Shown here: in pieces, positions 1 through 26,072 of the stretch | Position numbering within the stretch: the first letter of the stretch is position 1 | Layout: each line of letters starts with the position of its first letter | NCBI GenBank assembly: GCA_964017195.1 | Contig: OZ024892.1 | Span: 9,207,366-9,271,365, forward strand | Source: Siderastrea radians | Lineage: Eukaryota > Cnidaria > Anthozoa > Scleractinia > Rhizangiidae | Direction of reading: 5' to 3' | DNA: 64,000 nt | Translations under genes and position numbers: made by a program | Notes under the pieces: model-generated | The model's input: the letters and a program-made list of their open reading frames with translations, nothing else | Told to the model about the DNA's origin: nothing | Databases searched by the model: none

Positions 1-588
1 ATTTTCGCTAATCCATTATTGTGGCGTATCATTTTTGGTTTTACGTTGCTTTATGGTCTGATAAACCTTTATGGTTTATATAGAAAGAGAAATATCGATC
101 TTCTGGTGAGCCATTTGCTCTGAGGCGAAATTTAGTGACGAGAAAGTGTTGGCCCGGCTAGCCGGGCTGGCCCGGCAATCGCGATTACATGGTAAATTTT
201 CATCCCAACTAGCCGGGCTGAAATTTTTTTCCATGTAATCGCGAAGTTGATTTTTAGTGTGTTTCACAGACGTGCCGAGATCCCGGCAAACCGAGCCAGC
301 CCGGCTAAGGGGGCCAGCCCACCTCATGTAATCGGCACCTATGTTGCCTTATCTTTTCTCAACCACTGAATCGAGAAGAAAACCAAATCAAATCATGACT
401 TGACTTGCGCTTGCTCCCCTCAATTAGCGCCAGTTGCTTTTCTACTCCGAGTTTAGATCAGTTCGTCGTGTTGCTTGTGTTGGTTGTGACTCACATTAGC
501 AGGTGTGATCACATTGGTTTTCGCTTTTCAACAGTGATGAGAACACCATTGTTATTTATTTATTTATTTATTTATTTATTTTCCTCAG
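1..588. other. Intron of ABCC10, with a GC-rich inverted repeat
   Basis: No exon was found here. Positions about 140-345 hold repeated AGCCGGGCTGG motifs and the inverted pair CGATTACATG / CATGTAATCG, which suggests a small palindromic mobile element. A (TTTA)n run ends at the acceptor of the next exon. No coding similarity is visible. Confidence 0.5.
551..582 (+). repeat. (TTTA)n microsatellite abutting a splice acceptor
   Basis: About eight TTTA units run directly into the TTTTCCTCAG acceptor of the exon at 589, so they supply most of the pyrimidine-rich tract. A second such run precedes the exon at 5719. Confidence 0.9.
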
Positions 589-16656
<16,068 letters not shown>

Positions 16657-17133
16657 AGCTGATCGCTGATAGAAATTGCACACATCACTTTATGGACTGA
16701 GATGAACTTGTGTAAACCTCGCAAACATACTTGTAAATTATGAACCATGGTAGGATCCCCATTGGCACTGTACCACAAAATCTCAGTTGTATGCCCCTAT
16801 CCCCCCCCCCCTAGAAAGTACCCCCATATGCCACACTGTGTTGTAGCAGGCTCGTCCTCTGAGTCGAGCATCACTTCGACCTGTAGGGAAGGACAATTAG
16901 CCCTGGATTTTGAAGAATTTTATTGGCCATGTCCCCACCAGCTCAAAAGAAGGAGCAGAAATGGAAATGGATACTATAAGTCCCACCCTCGGAGACCAAG
17001 GGGCATAAAAGCAAAGCAAGAGAAAAGTAAAGTGCATTTCACCATTTTTCACATGCTTTATTTTTCTCTTGACTGTTTCAAAGTTGTGAACACACTATTT
17101 TATTGTAAATGAGTTGAACGTAAGAGTCATATC

Positions 17134-17326
17134 CTCAGTTTGTGAAGTATGATTGTCTGGACGAGTGTAGACATGAGACACGCTATTTGTGGTGACACTG
17201 ACTGACATTTCCACAACCTGAGCGGAAGTGATCACATCTGCTTGTTGTCAAAGCATCAGCCAATATCACCACAAACACAAACAGTCCATCTCAGGACTAC
17301 ACTCACCCGGACAATCATACTTCACC
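17134..17326. mobile_element. Palindromic MITE, family 1, copy 2
   Basis: GTGAAGTATGATTGTCTGG at the left and CCGGACAATCATACTTCAC at the right are inverted, and the interior CCACAACCTGAGCGGAAGT matches 4568-4772. It lies in the probable ABCC10 3' UTR. Confidence 0.85.
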
Positions 17327-17447
17327 GAATTATATTATTTTATTTATGGTGCTCTACAGGCACCCCAACAACATTATCCTGTAACAGAATAGTCGGACAG
17401 TTTCCATGGGTATGCATCATTTATAGGGTAGAAATCAAATTTTTGTG

Positions 17448-17453
17448 AATAAA
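17448..17453 (+). terminator. Candidate poly(A) signal for ABCC10
   Basis: AATAAA lies 792 nt after the stop codon, within a T/A-rich context. If used, the 3' UTR would include the MITE at 17134-17326. Confidence 0.4.
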
Positions 17454-17609
17454 AAGAGCCTTTACAGTGTATTACCCGCTGTCAGTTTGTTTCTCTTTTC
17501 AACACACACAAATGCTGACCTCCATTTACATTTAATCCTGCCCTTAATTATCTTGCTGAATTAAAAAAAAACTCAGTCATTAACAAATCATCACGGGGAG
17601 AATCATTAG

Positions 17610-17852
17610 GGGAGCAGGGATGGCGCAGTGGTGAGAGTGCTCGCCTCCCACCAATGTGGCCCGGGTTCGATTCCTGGACTCAGTGTCATATGTGAGTTGA
17701 GTTTGTTGTTGGTCGTCCTTGCTCCGAGAGGTTTTTCTCCGGGTACTCCGGTTTTCCCCACTCCTCAAAAACCAACATTTCCAAATTCCAATTCGATTCG
17801 ATACAGTGGAAGAAGAGCCACCCAGTGGATATATATTTTATTATTATTTATT
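17610..17852 (+). mobile_element. tRNA-derived SINE
   Basis: The head has TGGCGCAGTGGTGAGAG (A box) and GGGTTCGATTCC (B box, 17663-17674) at normal tRNA spacing. A conserved body follows (TTGTTGTTGGTCGTCC, CTCCGGGTACTCCGG) and then an AT-rich TTATTATTTATT tail. This is the most intact SINE head in the window. Confidence 0.85.
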
Positions 17853-18209
17853 ACGTATAAATGAAGAAAATCATAAGCTTGACAGAGGCTTGGAAACCCA
17901 GTCTATTAACATTAACAATAGATTTTGCCATTTTTTTGTTTTCTCTTTATTTAGTAATTTGTTTGGTGTAAAATGCAATTATTGGTTGGAGTTTGAACTT
18001 CAGCATTCTAGTTTTAATGGCACGCATGGCAATTACTGGTTTAAATAGAGATTCTATTCCTTTCAGAAAATGTGTCACTGTATTTGTCATCCTGCTTGGC
18101 AAGTGGCACTAAGGGCAGGGCAGGGAAGATTAAATGCAAATTGTGACTACAGTACCTGCCCTCCTCTCCAAACCTATACCTGTCTTGAGACTCTGTTTAA
18201 TTATTGTCC

Positions 18210-18215
18210 TTTATT
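18210..18215 (-). terminator. Candidate poly(A) signal for the FASTK/OPR-like gene
   Basis: TTTATT on the plus strand is AATAAA on the minus strand, 276 nt after the stop codon at 18491. Confidence 0.35.
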
Positions 18216-18490
18216 GTCCTTTTCAACACTTGAAGAACATGTCCGTTTCCCTTGACAGATGATTTGACTGAAAATGAATTGGTCCCAGGTGAGGTAATTT
18301 ACATCTTCAGAGACATTAACACTTGGCTGAGTTTGCACTGTGTGTGCAAGTTCTTGTCATTACAAGGTAATACTTATGGGAGTGTTCTAGTGCACAGACC
18401 ATCATGGTCTGGTATCCATGGTATCCATAGCCATCGTGTGGCACAGGTTAACCAACCTATGAAAAGTCTCATGAGCCAGGAAGTCTATCC

Positions 18491-19978
18491 TTATTCAGGA
18501 ACCTCTGATCTCCTCACAAGCTCGGCTTCAGTTGCTTGCACCAACTCAGGAGAGCGGAAGCGACAGGTCTCTAATGCCTTCACTAGTTCTTCCAAACACA
18601 AGTCATTCAGGTTTGAAAAGTCACTGACAAGAATCTCATCAGTTAACTTGCGAAACAGAGGTTCTGTTAGAAGACCGGCATCAGTGAAAGCCCAGAGCAA
18701 TCTCACAACTTGGAGAGGTTCATAAACTGACAGATCCTGTGCTAAAAGGTGGTTTTCTATGAGTTTGAAAAGATCCCTGATGTAATTCTTAGTCTTTGCA
18801 AAACCATTTACAACCATGACTAGTCCCACTGGGGCAAAGTTGAGTTCACCACGTTCAATAAGCTCTGCAGAAATTTCTTGGTAAAGATCAGGAGATCGGA
18901 TATTTTGTTGAGCATATGAGCTTGCAATCTGTGCAAGTTGCTGGTAGGTAAAAGATGCAACCCCTCGCCGCAGGATTTCCAATTTAATGGACCTGAAAAG
19001 GGGTTTCACATTCAATCCTACTTCTGAATAGGACCACAGAATAATAGTCAGTGATCTCTCCTCAAACTGAGTCAGGTCTCGTTTCATGATCTCCTCCCTC
19101 AAGGCAGCAAAAAGCTTAGCACCTTTCTCGAGCGTCCGTGCATAGGACCACAAAAACTGGCAGATTTCCTTGACCTTGAAAGTTGACAAATCTCTGGCCA
19201 TTATTTCATTTCTTATGAACTTGTAAAGTTGTTTTGAACGGAACTGCACCTTGCCATAAGCCCACAAGATCATGGCAAGATCTGGATTAGTAAACCGACT
19301 GGGGGTGCAGCTTCTTATTTCTCTTTCAAAATGAATGAAATATGACAAATCTTTGAATCCCAGGGATGCAATGCTATACACAGCACTTGCCAAATGTGTG
19401 GGTTCACACAGGTTACTGTTCCATCTGATTATGTTGGCTAGGTTTACTGTGGCATTCATGACATCGTCATTACTGGTAAACCTGTGCCCTGTCTGACGAG
19501 CGGCCAGATAAGCAAAGCGATATAACAGCGCTACTTGAGCATACAGCACAGCCAGATTATCTTGATCGATCCTTGTCTCGTCCTTTATGGCGTTGTAAAT
19601 CTCTAGCAACTCCTCGGGGTCTGTTTCCATCTGTATTTTTCGCACCATGTTAAACGAACTCAGCAGCTGCTCTTGCTTCGATTTTGGTGACTTCCTCTTC
19701 TGCAAATCTTCGAACATTTGCAGCAGACGACCATTCGTTCGACTTGCAACGTGAAAGTTCCTGACACAAACCACAGGTATAAAGGGGAAAACCTCATTTC
19801 CTAAACTCGTGGAGATTTTGTTTTCAGACGACGACACTATCCTCACCGAATGACAATTAAGACTACGAAGTTGGGTTGATGCAGCTGCAACATTTGTGCC
19901 CTGAAAAATTCTAAAATTCCGAAGTAAATTTAACCGCAACATATTGGATCGGTTCGGTTTTCGAACTCTAAAAATCAT
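18491..19978 (-). CDS. FASTK/OPR-like helical-repeat protein, probably mitochondrial, single exon
   Basis: An intronless frame of 495 residues from the ATG at 19978. The frame stays open to a TTG at 20032, but the first ATG in frame is at 19978. The N-terminus (MIFRVRKPNRSNMLRLNL) is basic and free of acidic residues, as in a mitochondrial presequence. From about residue 150 it is built of helical-pair repeats near 37 residues. Each has the pattern (I/L)LW(S/A)Y(A/S)...LF..I..EI..RDL, for example LTIILWSYSEVGLNVKPLF and VVRLLWAFTDAGLLTEPLF. This is the style of FAST-kinase-family and octotricopeptide RNA-binding proteins, which handle organelle RNA processing or translation. I see no C-terminal RAP domain, so it is either a short family member or a separate lineage. 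RNA binding is inferred. It converges with ABCC10. Intronless structure in an intron-rich neighbourhood suggests a retrocopy or an ancient single-exon gene. Confidence 0.8.
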   Translation of the reverse strand: MIFRVRKPNRSNMLRLNLLRNFRIFQGTNVAAASTQLRSLNCHSVRIVSSSENKISTSLGNEVFPFIPVVCVRNFHVASRTNGRLLQMFEDLQKRKSPKSKQEQLLSSFNMVRKIQMETDPEELLEIYNAIKDETRIDQDNLAVLYAQVALLYRFAYLAARQTGHRFTSNDDVMNATVNLANIIRWNSNLCEPTHLASAVYSIASLGFKDLSYFIHFEREIRSCTPSRFTNPDLAMILWAYGKVQFRSKQLYKFIRNEIMARDLSTFKVKEICQFLWSYARTLEKGAKLFAALREEIMKRDLTQFEERSLTIILWSYSEVGLNVKPLFRSIKLEILRRGVASFTYQQLAQIASSYAQQNIRSPDLYQEISAELIERGELNFAPVGLVMVVNGFAKTKNYIRDLFKLIENHLLAQDLSVYEPLQVVRLLWAFTDAGLLTEPLFRKLTDEILVSDFSNLNDLCLEELVKALETCRFRSPELVQATEAELVRRSEVPE

Positions 19979-19988
19979 GACTGCTAGA

Positions 19989-19998
19989 CCGCCATTTT
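19989..19998 (-). promoter_or_regulatory. YY1-like motif and tiny uORF upstream of the FASTK/OPR-like gene
   Basis: On the minus strand AAAATGGCGG lies 11 bases upstream of the start codon and matches the core of YY1 sites found near starts of many animal genes for mitochondrial proteins. Its ATG opens a frame (ATG GCG GTC TAG) that stops just before the main ATG. Confidence 0.45.
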
Positions 19999-20132
19999 GC
20001 AAAGTAATTATTGCATTATGGGACAAAAGCAATTCGTCGTTGTGTAAGAACCATTATAATGTCTCCCAAACCCATAACCCCCTACTTCCCCCCTCCCCTC
20101 CCACCCCATCTAACAGACTCAGTAGTTCCCAA

Positions 20133-21527
20133 TACTACCATTTTCGTTCAACCGTGAAGCGTGACGATTTTTTCGCGTATGTTTACTTTTCAAACGTGAC
20201 AGTTTCCCAGACATCAGTCTCGTCTGGCCCAATGAAAATGCGCTGTTTTGGGCGGGAAACGAACAACGTTTGTCAAACGACAGTTGCATGTTTTGTTCAC
20301 GTGGCTGGCAGGTTTTCAAGTTTTCGATTGTACTTTTCCTCACATAATCTCTTGATCGGCTGGCAAGTTTTAGGTTTTCAGATTTTATCGAGAATAACAC
20401 AGAGATATGGCTCCCGTACAGATAAAAGTAGTTTATGACTATTATTCTGCTAAAAGAACCACGCTGTTCTTCATAACAGAGGAGTTGTTAAATTTGGACT
20501 TCCACAGCTTTATTAAAGAGTCGACTTCTGCTGGAGGTTCCGCACATAGCAAAATCAACATCAGCAAAGGCGCTTCGATTGACCATGAGCGACGAGAACC
20601 TGGAGGTTGATTACGATTTCGCTCTCCTTTTCCTTCAGCCGATCGATGTACTGCTGCTTTGAAAGGATTTCTTCCTCTGTTTTACTCACGTATCTCTGAA
20701 GAGCTGTTTGATGTTTATTGTGGTCTTGGGCTTTATTCGGGGGGCGCCATTCGAACACTTCGTCTAGCCCTTCGAGAGACTGATCGAGCTCAGTTTCTTA
20801 CTTCAAATCAAGAGATCTTCGGGCTTTCGATGCATCTTCTAGTGAACCTTTTTTTTGTCGCTTAGCTTCGGGTTCATGTCCGCCCGTGTTTGTTTTCTGA
20901 GCAGTGAACTCCCTCGATGCAGAACGGGCTGTCGAGTCAACTGGCACCGAGGGGCTCTCGAACGAAAATGCTTGAACGGTAATGTTTTTCTGTTTAGCTA
21001 TGATTTCCTTGATTTGGAAGATGAAGTATATAGGAGAGAGATCAACCTCCAGGTTCTCGTCGCTCATGGTCAATCGAAGCGCCTTTGCTGATGTTGATTT
21101 TGCTATGTGCGGAACCTCCAGCAGTAGTCGACTCTTTACAAAATGTAATAAAGCTGTGCAAGTCCAAATTTACAACTCCTCCTCTGTTATGAAGAACGGC
21201 GTGGCTCTTTTAGCAGAATAATAGTCATAAACTACTTTTATCTGTACGGGAGCCATCTGTGTTATTCTCGATAAAATCTGAAAACCTAAAACTTGCCAGC
21301 CGATCAAGAGATTATGTGAGGAAAAGTACAATCGAAAACTTGAAAACCTGCCAGCCACGTGAACAAAACATGCAACTGTCGTTTGACAAACGTTGTTCGT
21401 TTCCCGCCCAAAACAGCGCATTTTCATTGGGCCAGACGAGACTGATGTCTGGGAAACTGTCACGTTTGAAAAGTAAACATACGCGAAAAAATCGTCACGC
21501 TTCAGGGTTGAACGAAAATGGTAGTAA
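20133..21527. repeat. Large palindrome, arms about 478 bp, spacer 440 bp
   Basis: Left arm 20133-20610 and right arm 21051-21527 are nearly identical inverted copies. A few substitutions and a 9 bp difference near 20512/21138 separate them. Each arm, read towards the centre, holds an ATG frame starting MAPVQIKVVYDYY, so the arms carry a copied promoter plus first exon of some gene. It ends 155 bp upstream of the neighbouring gene's start codon. Confidence 0.9.
20611..21256 (-). pseudogene. Broken gene fragment inside the palindrome
   Basis: On the minus strand, a frame starting at 21256 (MAPVQIKVVYDYY) stops early. An overlapping frame from 21073 (MTMSDENLEVDLSPIYF) runs into the spacer and codes for a lysine-rich, charged stretch (EAKRQKKGSLEDASKARR). 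After one in-frame TAA it continues as a coiled-coil-like segment (VSKTEEEILSKQQYIDRLK). I do not recognise the family. The single stop and frame change suggest a captured or retroposed fragment rather than a working gene. Confidence 0.45.
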
Positions 21528-21985
21528 TAGAGCAAGAAGTGCAAGTGAAAAGACCACTCTCGCTCCTTCCACGTATATCCCCTATCCATAAAAAATTCTC
21601 GCTTCCGTGTGATTGGTCAAAATGCACCACGTGACAATAATGGTACCCAGTGATATCCGCTAAAAACCTTCACCGGAAGGAAAGGCGTTTTCTTGTGACA
21701 AGAGCATCAACTAAAGTTGTTGATAAAACGATGCCGGAAAGTCCGAAAAAATTTAACATTCCGCGCAATAAATGGTTTTAAAGCCATCGCGGCTTTCCTC
21801 AAAAATAATTAAAGAATAAGGGGGTTTATTAACGGGAAGAGGGGGTTTAACAGAGAACTGGCACATTTTACATATATGTGCTTCCCAAAGGGCATGATTT
21901 TGAGCCAAATTAGATATGTTATAGAACTAGCGTGAGGTCCGTAATGGGAAGATATTGGCCGAGCTCCTTTTCGCGAACAACAAAG

Positions 21986-23218
21986 AGGGTCCTGAAGGGG
22001 GGTACAAATCCCATTTCCCAGCCCAAATTTTGCCCAAATCCCAGTTCCCAGTCCAATTTTTACCTCAAATCCCATTCCCAGTGCCACAAATCCCAATGCA
22101 TCTTAAAAATGGTCAAAATGAAAAAAAAAAAACCAACTATTTATATTTTTTGTTCTTATGCAAGCAAGATAAATCAATATAGAAGTTTTTACCTGCAACA
22201 ACTTCACCTGCTGGACTACAGAAACTCGGACATTCAATAAGTAATTTGTTGTAAATCCCGTGACAAAACGTCAAACTCCATCACTTGATAAAGATTCCGC
22301 GATGGAGTCGAAAAGGCTTACATAAATTTTGGATCCTGTGAAAAAAAACCTTGTTTTGTTTAATTTTTGTTGTTGTTTTCGTAAAGAGGAGAGGATGCAC
22401 GAAGACTGTGCAACAAACAAACAGCACGCAAAACCACACAAAAACGGAGCACAACAGAGTTGATAAAAAAAAACCGGAAAAAGGCTTTAAAGAGAAAAAA
22501 AATGAACTTGCTTTCCATATAAAAGAATGACTTCAGTGGAAACAAAAGAAAATGAAAACCGAAAAGAAAGAATGAAAAACAAAACAAAAACAGACAAACA
22601 GAAACAAACCACAACAAGCAACGAAACAAACAAAACAAAAACAAAAATTCAGAAACAAACGAAAGGGGGGCAGACGCGACCCCTGTTTTCAGGTTTTTTG
22701 ACGTATGGTTTTCTCGAACTCTTTCGGGTGCAATCCAATGAAATTTCCAGTTTACAGTCTTCTGTGTGGATGGCAACATTGTTCGATGAAAAGTATCTGA
22801 TTTCAACAATTACTGTCCGAATAGCACCCGTATTCGTATCCGACATTTTAAATAAGCTAATCGAGCACACGGTCTGACCTGTTAGGCGCATGCTCATAGT
22901 GTGCAACCAAATCGCTAATTTTAATAAATACAGTTTAAAATCAACGTTTAAATCAGGTCGCAGCTACATTGGTTTGACATCTGTTGATTTGCAAACATTT
23001 TTAGGTCTTCTTAAAGATTGTTGCATTGTTCTACATTAAGGGACTTAACAAGAGTTTCGAATGATTTGTAGACTCTAAAGGACATCTTTCCCATTGCCAT
23101 TATACGCTATTTTTTTCCCAGTCCCAGTCACCAAATCCCAGCCCCAGTGCCTCAACTCCCATTTTTCCAATGCAAAAATAGGCAAATCCCAGCTCCCATT
23201 TTCCCCCTTCAGGACCCT
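21986..23218. mobile_element. hAT-like non-autonomous element, 1233 bp, with 8 bp TSD
   Basis: Perfect 16 bp terminal inverted repeats AGGGTCCTGAAGGGGG are flanked on both sides by CAACAAAG (21978-21985 and 23219-23226). Subterminal regions at both ends are rich in AAATCCCAG-type repeats in the same orientation. The interior is A-rich/T-rich and has no transposase. An 8 bp duplication is typical of hAT elements. Confidence 0.9.
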
Positions 23219-23226
23219 CAACAAAG

Positions 23227-24450
23227 TGTATTTCTGTTCGTAAGCGTGCGTTTCAAAGACGAAGGAGGGAACAAACGATTTTCATGATGTCATTTAGGCA
23301 GGTTTTTGCCAACATTATAGGTAAGAAAGCAAGCACAAGGTTTCGACTTCATACGAAACTGTCCACTCTTCTTAAATTTTTCCAAAACACGATTTAGTGA
23401 GATCTTTTCAAGAGCGGTCCATCTTAGTGGTCCGTATAGGAAAATTCGGACCGCTCAGGGAACCAATCAGAAAGCTCCTTTTCAGCGCGGACCAGTTCAG
23501 CCATATAACAAGATATGAAACGGTAGAATACGTTTTAGGGTTGGGCTGAAACAGGCTAAAAAAATTTGCTGTTTTAGTTGCAAAGCAATTGAGTTACCAA
23601 AACCGACGTAATCGCTCTGATCAATCACAACAGGAACAAACAACAGAATGAACCAATCAGAAATCGAAGCAGATACAAGTAATAAGCGTCAAGCGCGGGA
23701 AAACGCGTACGAGGAAATCACGATTGGTTTTGGTTTTACATCTGATTGGTTGAGAAAGTGGCGCGAGTAATTTTAACCAATCACAGAGCGTTGTAACGCA
23801 AAACCAAGCAAACGCGACATACTTCTGTCACTGAAGTGAAAACCGTTCTATCCCCATTTAAGTGGAAAAAAGTTAACAAAGGTTTACTATGATTTATTAG
23901 ACGGTTAATAGTTACAGTTAACAATTCTGCGGTAAAGACAATTTATACAACGAGAGAAAAATATCAAAAGCTTCTCTCAGCAATAGCGCTGTATTCGTGG
24001 AACAAAAGTAATTATTATTAAATCAGTACAATTTCTGTACGAAGCTAATTATAAATTTGACAGTGCTGCGTACGCCCATCGTTGCCAAAGTTTTGAAAAC
24101 ATTGTGATAGCTTCCGTATGAACTGACCAATCACAGCCAAGAGGGCGGTGGAGTCGCGAGCACGCATGTACAACTTGACGACACCTCTAACAGGTCATGT
24201 GTAAAACAATAAAAAGGCGTAAAACAATACACTAACTGTGTTTTTTTTTTACCTTTCAAGTGCCAAGGAACTGAACGCAAGATAGTAAATGTTGCAAGTC
24301 AGGTTCTTTCCAAGAACCTCTTGATATTTCCTTTGTTTTGGTTTAAAGCTGCTTACGTCTCCTTTTATACTCTTTGAGCTCTTAACCAAAGAAATAGTTT
24401 ACCAAACCCGAGGTAACACCTAAGACATTCATCTCTTCGAAGTAAAGGAA
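23227..24450. other. Intergenic stretch with no gene seen
   Basis: There is no credible coding frame. Several copies of the CCAAT-containing phrase ACCAATCA(G/C)A occur (for example 23462, 23651, 23779), as do CAAGCGCGGGAAAAC and other fragments found elsewhere in the window. This looks like layered old mobile elements. Confidence 0.5.
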
Positions 24451-25695
24451 TATGGTTTTACAGTGAAACCCATTAAACCATGAACGCCTAAAATTATTTC
24501 TGGAATGTTAATTGTTCTGCGACCAATCAGATTCGAGACGTAACCGCAACAAACCGCAAGAGTTGTTAGCTGAAAGGTTTCGATCACAAAACGAGTCGGT
24601 GGCTTTTGCGTCCACGATAAATTCTCAGTTTCACCACCGATTAACAAACACTCTGAAATTGTTATTTTTTTCTATTTCAGAGTTTATGCATAAGCAAAGA
24701 ATAACTATAAACGATATTTTACTGAAAAGAGATAAATAATCGAAACGACACGGCTAGACAGCGCGTCTGGGAGCAGAATAATTGTATTCAGTTTTTGATT
24801 TTTTAGAAAAACGGCCTCTCCGGTGTTGTCAGTTATAATCATTTGTAGGCTTCAGCCTTTTCCCTGTTTGACCAAAACAGTTTACTGAATAAACTTTGCA
24901 AAAGTTTCCCTTTACCCTACTTTGGTGCGGAGAACAGTGCATGAAACTCATTCACGGCAAAACTCTTCCGTCCAAGATGTCACGCAACCCGTTAGCCGAA
25001 CATTTTACGTTATGGACATGAAACAACGAGCTGGATTTTTCTTCCACGATTCTCAATTTTTTTTATTTACTTCGGAAATACTGAAGTTGTTATTCTTTTC
25101 TATTTCATGTAGCTTCTGTATGAGCGAAAGATAGACGGCGCAAGTGAAAAAATGTCCAGTTCTAGCTGTTCTAGTAGAAGCGATTCGCGCGTTTAGTATA
25201 TTTTAAAAGAGATACCCTTCCTTCGGTGTTTGCATAAACATCCCATTTATCACTTCTTTGGTTTTTCCTCAAAACGTGCTTGTTTTTGGCCGTCATTTGA
25301 TGTTTTCGATTCCGTCGGTCCAAAGTAACACAACTACCGAACTGAGACCTAAATAGCCAATCAAAAGCGAATGTAATTATTCAAAATTTGCAACGGTACG
25401 CAAGTTGCACGCATGTTTGTAGCTGCAACGGCAGGCGTGTTTGTGTTTACTGTGAAAACTCGGGACTAGCAGAAACTACAGTAATTATTGCTCTACTGCA
25501 GTAATTGGCGGTGACTGTGAATTTATTGTGGACGCAAAAGCCACCGACTCGTTTCGTGATCGAAACCTTTCAGCTAACAGCTCTTGCGGTTTGTTGCGGT
25601 TACGTCTCGAATCTGATTGGTCGCAGAATAAACATTCCAGAAATAATTCTAGGCGTTCATGGTTTAATGGGTTTCACGATAACTTTTACATCTGT
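24450..25695. mobile_element. Foldback element with arms of about 180 bp
   Basis: The left arm (about 24455-24640, GGTTTCGATCACAAAACGAG and so on) is the inverted copy of about 25518-25690 (CTCGTTTCGTGATCGAAACC). Inside, two related segments (ATTGTTATTTTTTTCTATTTC at 24657 and GTTGTTATTCTTTTCTATTTC at 25086) form a direct repeat. The open frames in the arms mirror each other and are not genes. Confidence 0.8.
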
Positions 25696-25760
25696 GGATA
25701 AAAATTTAAGTGAGACCGTTCAAATGAAAGACTAATCAGAACTTAACTGTGATTCTAGAC

Positions 25761-25958
25761 AGACTCGTACCCAGTCGCCACTATTTTTGTTCCTTTTCGC
25801 ATTGGAATATGGGAAGGCGATCAATGCGCGCAAAGCCTTTTGGGAAGGAGGGAGAAAAAGCGCAATTTTCTTCCGTCCTTCCCTTGTTGCACCGCGAACT
25901 CATCAAATCCTACCCATAAACCACAGCGCCGAAAAGAGAAGCGACTGGTTACGAGTCT
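25761..25958. mobile_element. Short MITE, about 200 bp
   Basis: The ends AGACTCGTACCCAGTCGC and GCGACTGGTTACGAGTCT are inverted, and TTCTAGA lies near both flanks (25753 and 25962). It lies just downstream of the RALGAPB stop codon. Confidence 0.75.
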
Positions 25959-26072
25959 GGGTTCTAGATGTTCTTAATTTTTTGAATAAGCTTCAACGAA
26001 ATGTGAGATTTTTTAAGTTCAAACTTGACTACTGTTTGGAGTAAAGGGGATAGCAAACTGTTTTCTTTCCGA

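Noticed and set aside
17613..17690. Functional tRNA gene
   Set aside because: A and B boxes are present, but the acceptor stem does not pair and the sequence continues as a SINE body with an AT-rich tail.
18252..18725. 157-codon plus-strand frame
   Set aside because: Its 3' half is antisense to the FASTK/OPR-like coding sequence and it has no similarity of its own.
22360..22877. Lys/Asn-rich and Phe-rich frames
   Set aside because: They lie in the A-rich interior of the hAT-like MITE and reflect base composition only.
24429..25735. Two similar frames of 72-76 codons at 24429-24647 and 25505-25735
   Set aside because: They are the two inverted arms of one foldback element, not paralogous genes.
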